A DNA stretch of 8,332 nucleotides from an uncultured Bacteroidota bacterium (lineage in GTDB: Bacteria; Bacteroidota; Bacteroidia; Chitinophagales; Saprospiraceae): positions 1 through 8,332 of the forward strand of contig CALEYM010000280.1 in assembly GCA_937926185.1 (NCBI GenBank), in the 5' to 3' direction. The translations under genes were made by a program, and so were the position numbers. A model generated the notes under the pieces. That model was not told the origin of the DNA. It was given only the letters and a program-made list of their open reading frames with translations, and did not search any database. Within the stretch, counting starts at the first letter, position 1, and every line of letters begins with the position of its first letter. Shown piece after piece: positions 1 to 4,986 of the stretch.

Positions 1-70
1 ACTTTTTATTTTAAAAAATAAAACATTTTGTTATTTTCGCCTGACATTATAAACAAATATAAGTTAAAAC
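1..70. other. AT-rich intergenic segment at the window edge
   Basis: This stretch is very AT-rich and has no credible reading frame. Bases 4-23 form an all-A/T palindrome (TTTTATTTT, two bases, AAAATAAAA), which could arise by chance in such DNA. A plus-strand TTTTG at 26-30 could be a Bacteroidota -33 element, but no TAnnTTTG -7 box follows at a suitable distance. The promoter of the gene starting at 113 should lie here or before the window, and I cannot place it. Confidence 0.4.
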
Positions 71-100
71 TCAATTGTGTCACCGCGATGACACAATTGA
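71..100. repeat. Perfect 12-bp inverted repeat upstream of the DUF1016 gene
   Basis: TCAATTGTGTCA at 71-82 is repeated exactly as its reverse complement at 89-100, around the 6-base spacer CCGCGA. The right arm ends 12 bases before the ATG at 113. The inner part, TGTCA-N6-TGACA (78-93), has the half-site geometry of a CRP/FNR-family operator. Each arm also contains the self-palindrome CAATTG (72-77 and 94-99), 22 bp apart, about two helical turns. It may be an operator for a dimeric regulator or a hairpin in the 5' UTR. It is not an obvious terminator, because no T-tract follows. The structure is certain; the function is inferred. Confidence 0.7.
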
Positions 101-112
101 AAAACGTCCAAA

Positions 113-1120
113 ATGAAAGGCATTAAGACACAACAGCTGCATGATTTTGCAGAAGTTTTTGATTTGATTCAAAAGACCCGTCAGGCAACACTCACCCTGG
201 TGAATGCGGCTATGTTGGATTTATATTGGCAAGTTGGAAGATATCTGGATGTCAAACTAAAGGCTGCCGAATGGGGGGATAAAACAGTAAATCAACTGGC
301 AGCATATCTCAAAAATCGTTTGCCTGAACTCAATGGCTTCGACCGTCGGGGACTTTACAGGATGCGGCAGTTTTATGAAGCATACCTGGGGCATGAAGCG
401 CTGTCCCCTTTCATCCGGCAGGTTTCCTGGACACACAACCTGATCATTTTATCAAAAACCAAACTACCCGAGGAGCGTGAATTCTATATTAAGATGACTA
501 TTCGCAAAAAATGGTCGAAGCGCGAACTCGAACGCCAAATCAACAGCGCCCTTTTTGAACGATTTGCACTTTCAACCAACGCGATGCCTGAAATTTTGAA
601 AGAGACTGTACCTGGTATTGAAAATTATTTGCGCGACCAATATGTGTTCGAATTCCTGAATCTGAAAGAGTCCCATTCAGAAAAAGACCTGCGGAAAGCA
701 CTCCTTCATCATTTAAAGGATTTTATCCTTGAAATCGGGCGCGATTTTGTATTCATGGCCGAGGAATACCGCATACAGGTTGGCGCCAAAGACTTTTACC
801 TTGATCTGCTTTTTTTCCACCGCGAGTTGCAGTGCCTTGTTGGTTTCGATCTGAAAATTGAGGATTTCTCTCCCGAGCATACAGGTAAAATGAACTTTTA
901 TCTTGAAGCCCTGGACCGGGAAGTAAAAAAGCCGCATGAAAATCCTTCTATTGGAGTATTACTTTGTAAAAGTAAAAACGATGAAGTCGTGGAGTTTTCT
1001 ATGAGCCGCAACTTGTCGCCGTTACTCATCGCCGAATATGAAACCAAATTGATAGACAAGAAAAGGCTGCAGCAAAAATTACATGAGTTGTTTGAAAACA
1101 CGCCTGAATGGTTGGAATAA
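113..1120 (+). CDS. YhcG/DUF1016-family PD-(D/E)XK nuclease domain protein
   Basis: Predicted 335-residue cytoplasmic protein of the YhcG/DUF1016 family, near the usual length and apparently complete. Residues about 12-160 match the helical DUF1016 N-terminal domain (DLYWQVGRYL near 36-45, then a basic GFDRRGLYRMRQFYEAY segment). Residues about 175-325 are the nuclease-like domain, with D231 in FYLDLLFFHR and D246-L-K248 in VGFDLKIEDF as the likely PD-(D/E)XK triad. The family-typical GKMNFYLEALDRE and PSIGVLLCKSKNDEVVEF segments follow. Family members are predicted nucleases, often linked to mobile DNA or restriction loci; the cellular role is poorly defined, and no partner methylase or restriction gene is visible here. 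The ATG at 113 follows an inverted repeat and has no clear Shine-Dalgarno. G+C is lower than downstream (23 of 60 bases at 601-660, against 40 of 60 at 2221-2280), which suggests horizontal acquisition. Confidence 0.88.
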   Translation: MKGIKTQQLHDFAEVFDLIQKTRQATLTLVNAAMLDLYWQVGRYLDVKLKAAEWGDKTVNQLAAYLKNRLPELNGFDRRGLYRMRQFYEAYLGHEALSPFIRQVSWTHNLIILSKTKLPEEREFYIKMTIRKKWSKRELERQINSALFERFALSTNAMPEILKETVPGIENYLRDQYVFEFLNLKESHSEKDLRKALLHHLKDFILEIGRDFVFMAEEYRIQVGAKDFYLDLLFFHRELQCLVGFDLKIEDFSPEHTGKMNFYLEALDREVKKPHENPSIGVLLCKSKNDEVVEFSMSRNLSPLLIAEYETKLIDKKRLQQKLHELFENTPEWLE

Positions 1121-1144
1121 CCGGAAACTGATCACAGCCGATAA

Positions 1145-3817
1145 ATGAAAAAAATTCTCGATAAATTCTTCTACCCCAAATCCATCGCCGTCGTCGGCGC
1201 CACGGAAAAATCCGAAAAAGTGGGCTATGCCGTGGTGCGCAACCTGCTGGCCGGCGGGTTCGGCGGCGGTGTATACCCCGTGAATCCCAAATACGGCACG
1301 GTGCAGGGAAAGAAATGTTACGCCCGCCTGAAGGATCTGCCCGAATCGCCCGACCTGGTGATCTTTGCCATCCCGGCGGCGCTGATCCCCGCCCTGATGA
1401 AAGACTGCAAACAGGCCAAAGCCGAATGCGCCGTTGTTTTGTCGGCGGGTTTTAACGAAGCGGGGCCGGAAGGCGAAGCCTTGTTTCGCGAATTAAAACT
1501 GGAAGCCGCTGCCAAAGGCGTGCGCCTGCTCGGCCCCAACTGCCTGGGCCTGGTGACGCCGGCCATCGGGCTGAACGCCACTTTTGCCCCCACCATGCCG
1601 CCGGCGGGCCGCGTGGCGTTTATTTCCCAAAGCGGCGCGCTTGGCTCGGCCGTACTCGACTGGGCCGCCGACAAAAAAGTGGGCTTCAGCCATTTCGTGT
1701 CGGTGGGCAGTATGGCCGACATCGGCTTCGAGCACCTGATCGATTATTTCGGCGCCGACAGCCGCACGGCCTGTATCCTTATTTACATGGAAAGCCTGGG
1801 CAATGCGCGCGCATTTATGAGCGCGGCGCGTGCTTTTGCCCGCTCCAAACCCATCGTCGTGCTCAAGGCCGGCGCCAGCCAGCAGGGCGCCCGGGCTGCC
1901 TTGTCGCACACCGGCGCCATGGCCGGCAACGACGCCGTGTACGATGCCGCCCTGCGCCGCGCGGGCGTCATCCGGGTACAAACCATCCAGCAACTGTTCG
2001 ACGCCACGCAGGCGCTGGCTACCCAACCCCTGCCGCCCGGCAACCGCCTGGCCATCGTGACCAACGCCGGCGGCCCCGCCATTCTGGCCACCGACGCCCT
2101 GGAACAACGCGGCGGCACACTGGCTACGCTTGGCCCGGAAACCCTGGCCAACCTCGATAAAATACTGCCCGCCGCCTGGAGCAAGGGCAATCCAGTCGAT
2201 ATTCTCAGCGACGGCACGGCCGACCAGTTCCGCGCCGCCGTACACGCCTGCCTCTACGACCCCAATGTAGACGCCGTGCTGGTCATTCTCACCGCACAAA
2301 ACGCCACCGACGCCGATGCCGCGGCCCGATACGTGGTGTCCGAATCGAAAGCCGTGTATGCCAAACCGGTGTACGCCAGCTGGATGGGCCTGCAAACCGT
2401 AAGAACGGGCCGCGCCATCCTGGAAGCAGGCAATGTGCCCTGGTACCCCTTCCCCGAACGGGCGGTGGTCACCTTCATGAACATGGTGCGCTACCGCGAA
2501 AACCTGGAACTCCTGCACGAAACGCCGCCCGACCTGCCCATCGAATTCCCGGACATCAGCCGCCGGGAAGCCCAGGCGATCATCGACGGCGCGCGAAACG
2601 CGGGGCGCATCCACCTCGACGAGTCGGAAAGCAAACGATTGCTGGCCTGTTACGGCATTCCGGTCAACGCCAGTTACTTAGCCAAAACCGAAGACGAGGC
2701 CGCCGCCATCACCTGCAACCTCGGTTGTTCAGTAGCCATCAAAATCGAATCGCCCGACATCTGGCACAAATCCGACGTGCACGGCGTCCGACTCGGCATC
2801 GAAACCGAACACGGCGCCCGGCAGGTATTCCGCTTCCTGATGGAAAACGTGCGCCAGAAACGCCCCGACGCCCGCATCACCGGCGTCACCATCGAACGCA
2901 TGGTGGACGTACAGTACGAACTGCTCATCGGCGCCGTTAAAGACCCCGTGTTCGGCCCGGTCGTGGTGTTCGGCCTGGGCGGCGTGGCCGCGGAAGTGTG
3001 GCAGGACCGCGCCATCGGCCTGCCGCCGCTCAACCTGGCCCTGGCCCGGCACCTGGTGGAAGGCACCAAAATCGCCCGGCTGCTGCGCGGCTTCCGCAAT
3101 ATGCCCGCTATCCCGACCGAACCGCTGCAAACCGTGCTGGTGCGTTTTGCTTACCTGCTGATGGATTTTCCCGACATCCGCGAACTGGACATCAATCCCT
3201 TCGCCGTTAATGCCGAAGGCGGCATCGCGCTCGACGCCTCCGTGACGCTGGAAAGCAGCCCCAGCCAACAACGCGGCCCCTACGAACACCTCAGTATACA
3301 GCCCTACCCTACCCAATGGATCAAATCCGTAAAACTGCGCAAGGGGCAGGAAGTGCTGCTGCGCCCCATCCGCCCGGAAGATGAGCCCCTGGAGGCCGAA
3401 CTGGTGCGCAACTCTTCCAAAGAAAGCCTGTATTTCCGCTTTTTCGGCTACATACCGGGCATCGACCATAAAATGTTGTCGCGCTTTACCCATATCGACT
3501 ACGACCGGGAAATGGCCATCGTCGCCCTGACCGAAGAAGCCGGCCAACAGAAAATGATCGGCGTGGTACGCATCGTCGGCGACGGCTGGCGCGAATCCTG
3601 CGAATACGCCATCCTCGTGGCCGACGCCTGGCACGGACAGGGTTTGGGCGGTATCCTGACCGATTATATCATTGAAATCGCCCGGGCACAGGGTTACCAA
3701 AAAATCACGGCTTCCTTCCTGAAAGTGAACGGTTCCATGCGCAGGTTGTTTGAACGCAAGGGGTTTAAGATCAAACGGGGGGAGGATGAGTCGGATTGGG
3801 CGGAACTACGGCTGTAA
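1145..3817 (+). CDS. ADP-forming acyl-CoA synthetase / GNAT acetyltransferase fusion (Pat-like)
   Basis: This 890-residue protein has the layout of Pat/YfiQ-type protein lysine acetyltransferases. Residues about 8-140 are a CoA-binding Rossmann domain (SIAVVGAT at 13-20, LLGPNCLG at 128-135). About 150-290 is a succinyl-CoA-ligase-like domain with SHTGAMAG (254-261), whose H255 matches the phosphorylated histidine of ADP-forming synthetases. About 300-460 is a second ligase domain. About 490-705 is an ATP-grasp domain with K533, H541 (WHKSDV) and the ELDINPF signature (680-686). About 728-890 is a GNAT domain with the acetyl-CoA loop HGQGLG (830-835). Known relatives either make acyl-CoA and ATP from ADP, or acetylate lysines in response to acetyl-CoA, as Pat does on acetyl-CoA synthetase. 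Which activity operates here is inferred; the retained H255 leaves the synthetase possible. The gene starts 24 bp after the nuclease gene, so co-transcription is possible, but composition changes abruptly at the boundary. No Acs or deacetylase gene is nearby. Confidence 0.93.
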   Translation: MKKILDKFFYPKSIAVVGATEKSEKVGYAVVRNLLAGGFGGGVYPVNPKYGTVQGKKCYARLKDLPESPDLVIFAIPAALIPALMKDCKQAKAECAVVLSAGFNEAGPEGEALFRELKLEAAAKGVRLLGPNCLGLVTPAIGLNATFAPTMPPAGRVAFISQSGALGSAVLDWAADKKVGFSHFVSVGSMADIGFEHLIDYFGADSRTACILIYMESLGNARAFMSAARAFARSKPIVVLKAGASQQGARAALSHTGAMAGNDAVYDAALRRAGVIRVQTIQQLFDATQALATQPLPPGNRLAIVTNAGGPAILATDALEQRGGTLATLGPETLANLDKILPAAWSKGNPVDILSDGTADQFRAAVHACLYDPNVDAVLVILTAQNATDADAAARYVVSESKAVYAKPVYASWMGLQTVRTGRAILEAGNVPWYPFPERAVVTFMNMVRYRENLELLHETPPDLPIEFPDISRREAQAIIDGARNAGRIHLDESESKRLLACYGIPVNASYLAKTEDEAAAITCNLGCSVAIKIESPDIWHKSDVHGVRLGIETEHGARQVFRFLMENVRQKRPDARITGVTIERMVDVQYELLIGAVKDPVFGPVVVFGLGGVAAEVWQDRAIGLPPLNLALARHLVEGTKIARLLRGFRNMPAIPTEPLQTVLVRFAYLLMDFPDIRELDINPFAVNAEGGIALDASVTLESSPSQQRGPYEHLSIQPYPTQWIKSVKLRKGQEVLLRPIRPEDEPLEAELVRNSSKESLYFRFFGYIPGIDHKMLSRFTHIDYDREMAIVALTEEAGQQKMIGVVRIVGDGWRESCEYAILVADAWHGQGLGGILTDYIIEIARAQGYQKITASFLKVNGSMRRLFERKGFKIKRGEDESDWAELRL

Positions 3818-3837
3818 CGCCGTCTGCCAGACGGCGT
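3817..3837. repeat. GC-rich palindrome at the acyl-CoA synthetase stop codon
   Basis: ACGCCGTCTG (3817-3826) and its exact reverse complement CAGACGGCGT (3828-3837) flank one base. As RNA this would probably be an 8-bp stem with a 5-base loop. The last A of the stop codon is the first base of the stem. On the plus strand it is followed by TAAAAAAATT, so it lacks the U-tract of a standard intrinsic terminator. On the minus strand the T-tract comes before the hairpin, the wrong order. It may still protect the mRNA 3' end, or be one copy of a dispersed genomic palindrome. There is no second copy in this window. Confidence 0.6.
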
Positions 3838-3896
3838 AAAAAAATTGCTGTCCCCACATGACCAAGACTACTCCTAAAACTGACCAACGTCAGGGT

Positions 3897-3924
3897 TTTG
3901 AACATTTTGACCTTTTTATTTTTA
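3897..3924 (+). promoter_or_regulatory. Possible Bacteroidota-type promoter for hpf
   Basis: The 152 bases after the palindrome are AT-rich and apparently non-coding. TTTG at 3897-3900 could be a -33 element. TATTTTTA at 3917-3924 matches TAnnTTTG at all fixed positions but the last. The 16-base gap is slightly shorter than usual. This would give a 5' UTR of roughly 60 bases. Chance matches are likely in such AT-rich DNA, so this is weak evidence. Confidence 0.25.
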
Positions 3925-3989
3925 ACCATTCTAAGCGCATAAAACCTTCAACGAAAAATCTTACCCAACCATATTTAAATCTTAATCAG

Positions 3990-4274
3990 ATGACTGTCAA
4001 CATTCAGAGTCTCCGCTTCAAAGCCAGTGACAATTTGCAGGCGCACGTGCAGGACAAAGTGCAAAAACTGTTCGGTGTAAACGACAAGATCATACGCGCC
4101 GATGTAACGCTGTTCGAAGACGGCGGCGCGCCGGCCAATCAGTATTGCGAGATCAGGTTATTAGTGCCCGGCCACGACCACATCGTCAAAAAAGGAGCGC
4201 CAACGTATGAAAAGGCTGTGGCGGATGCCGTGAGCGCGCTGCAAAAAGTGTTGCGGCGCAATAAAAAGGATTGA
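3990..4274 (+). CDS. hpf: Ribosome hibernation-promoting factor (HPF/RaiA family, short form)
   Basis: This 94-residue protein matches the sigma-54 modulation/S30EA ribosome-binding fold (beta-alpha-beta-beta-beta-alpha). It begins MTVNIQSLRFKASDNLQAHV, continues through a strand pair (IIRADVTLFED, then YCEIRLLVPG), and ends in a basic helix (YEKAVADAVSALQKVLRR). Family members bind the 30S subunit near the decoding centre and help form inactive 100S ribosomes in stationary phase or stress. The long-form C-terminal dimerisation domain is absent. I chose the ATG at 3990 because homologues start with this strand. The frame stays open back to an ATG at 3858, but those 44 extra residues are low-complexity and come from AT-rich leader DNA. 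No Shine-Dalgarno is evident. The gene ends 7 bp from the convergent hexapeptide gene, with no terminator hairpin between them. Confidence 0.88.
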   Translation: MTVNIQSLRFKASDNLQAHVQDKVQKLFGVNDKIIRADVTLFEDGGAPANQYCEIRLLVPGHDHIVKKGAPTYEKAVADAVSALQKVLRRNKKD

Positions 4275-4281
4275 ACAGAAT

Positions 4282-4869
4282 TCAGACAGCGGACCATCTT
4301 TTATAGCCGCCTTCCTGCATGCCGCGGTCCGGCGGAATTTCGCGCAGCGGCTCGCAGGGACGCAGCGATTCGTAACACTGGGCGGGCAGTTGCTGATACA
4401 GCCGGGTGCCCTCGGTTTTCCAGGCGATCATCTCGTCGCTCACTTCGCGGATCACTTTGCCGGGATTGCCCACCACGAGGCTGCGGCGGGGGATTTGTTC
4501 GCCGCTTTTGATAAAACACAAGGCGCCAACGATACATTCTTCGCCCAGCTCCACTTCGTCCATGATCACGGCGTTCATGCCCACGAGGCTGTTGCGGCCG
4601 ATACTGGCGCCGTGAATAATAGCGCCGTGGCCGATGTGGGCCGACTCATGCAGGCGCACCGTAATGCCGGGAAACATGTGGATGGTGCAGTTTTCCTGCA
4701 CATTGCACCCGTCGTCGATGATGATCTGCCCCCAGTCGCCGCGAATAGCCGCACCGGGGCCGATATAAACGTCGCGTCCGATAATGACATTACCCGTAAC
4801 CGCCGCCTGCGGGTGCACGAACGCGCTTTCGTGAACTACCGGCCGGTAGCCGTTGAATTCATAGATCAT
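4282..4869 (-). CDS. paaY: PaaY/CaiE-like hexapeptide protein (gamma-carbonic anhydrase fold)
   Basis: This 195-residue left-handed beta-helix protein has repeated hexapeptides (VTGNVIIGRDVYIGPGAAIRGDWG, residues 24-47) and then a C-terminal helix. Gamma-class metal and active-site positions are kept: R43 and D45, N56 and Q58, and histidines H64, H81 and H86 with canonical spacing. From memory it closely tracks E. coli PaaY, including GMNAVIMD, WKTEGTRLYQ and the EPLREIPPDRG tail, which separates PaaY/CaiE from plain carbonic anhydrases. PaaY is a metal-dependent thioesterase that removes dead-end CoA thioesters formed in phenylacetate breakdown. No other paa genes are present here, so the substrate is uncertain and a general acyl-CoA thioesterase or carbonic anhydrase-like role remains possible. 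The start is supported by AGAGGG (4874-4879) four bases upstream. The gene is convergent with hpf and divergent from the secreted-protein gene. Confidence 0.85.
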   Translation of the reverse strand: MIYEFNGYRPVVHESAFVHPQAAVTGNVIIGRDVYIGPGAAIRGDWGQIIIDDGCNVQENCTIHMFPGITVRLHESAHIGHGAIIHGASIGRNSLVGMNAVIMDEVELGEECIVGALCFIKSGEQIPRRSLVVGNPGKVIREVSDEMIAWKTEGTRLYQQLPAQCYESLRPCEPLREIPPDRGMQEGGYKRWSAV

Positions 4870-4986
4870 ATAACCCTCTGTTCAAAATTTGTCAGTGATT
4901 TGCAGGAAACTATTCCGGGGCGGGCAGGGCCGAAAAAACCCCGTAGGTTTACCGCCGGTTATTTCCAGCCAAAAATACGACCTGAA
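4870..4986. promoter_or_regulatory. Divergent intergenic region between paaY-like and FG-GAP genes
   Basis: These 117 bp separate two divergent starts and must hold, or lie close to, promoters for both unless transcription begins inside a gene. On the minus strand, TATTTTTG (4977-4970) fits the TAnnTTTG -7 consensus exactly, but no TTTG sits at a suitable distance upstream. On the plus strand, TAGGTTTA (4944-4951) matches all but the last fixed base, also without a good -33 box. The only clear signal is the ribosome site AGAGGG for the minus-strand gene. Confidence 0.35.

Noticed and set aside
54..61. Minus-strand TATATTTG resembling a -7 promoter box
   Set aside because: No TTTG or TTG lies at the expected distance upstream on that strand, and such matches are frequent in AT-rich DNA.
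1..1144. Restriction-modification or toxin-antitoxin locus around the nuclease gene
   Set aside because: No methylase, specificity subunit or small partner gene is visible. The downstream gene is metabolic, so a defence system is not supported within this window.
1493..2614. Long minus-strand open frame (373 codons)
   Set aside because: It lies wholly antisense to the acyl-CoA synthetase domains, whose protein is clearly homologous. Its translation is rich in G, A, H and V with no recognisable domain, a GC-codon-bias shadow.
2729..3700. Second long minus-strand open frame (323 codons)
   Set aside because: Antisense to the ATP-grasp and GNAT regions, with biased composition and no motif, and overlapping a well-supported gene.
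3817..3850. Intrinsic terminator after the acyl-CoA synthetase gene
   Set aside because: The hairpin is followed by an A-tract on the plus strand and preceded by the T-tract on the minus strand, so neither orientation has the needed U-tract after the stem.
4390..4986. N-terminal extension of the FG-GAP protein by 199 residues
   Set aside because: It is antisense to the hexapeptide gene and non-homologous in composition. The ATG at 4987 gives a clean signal peptide.
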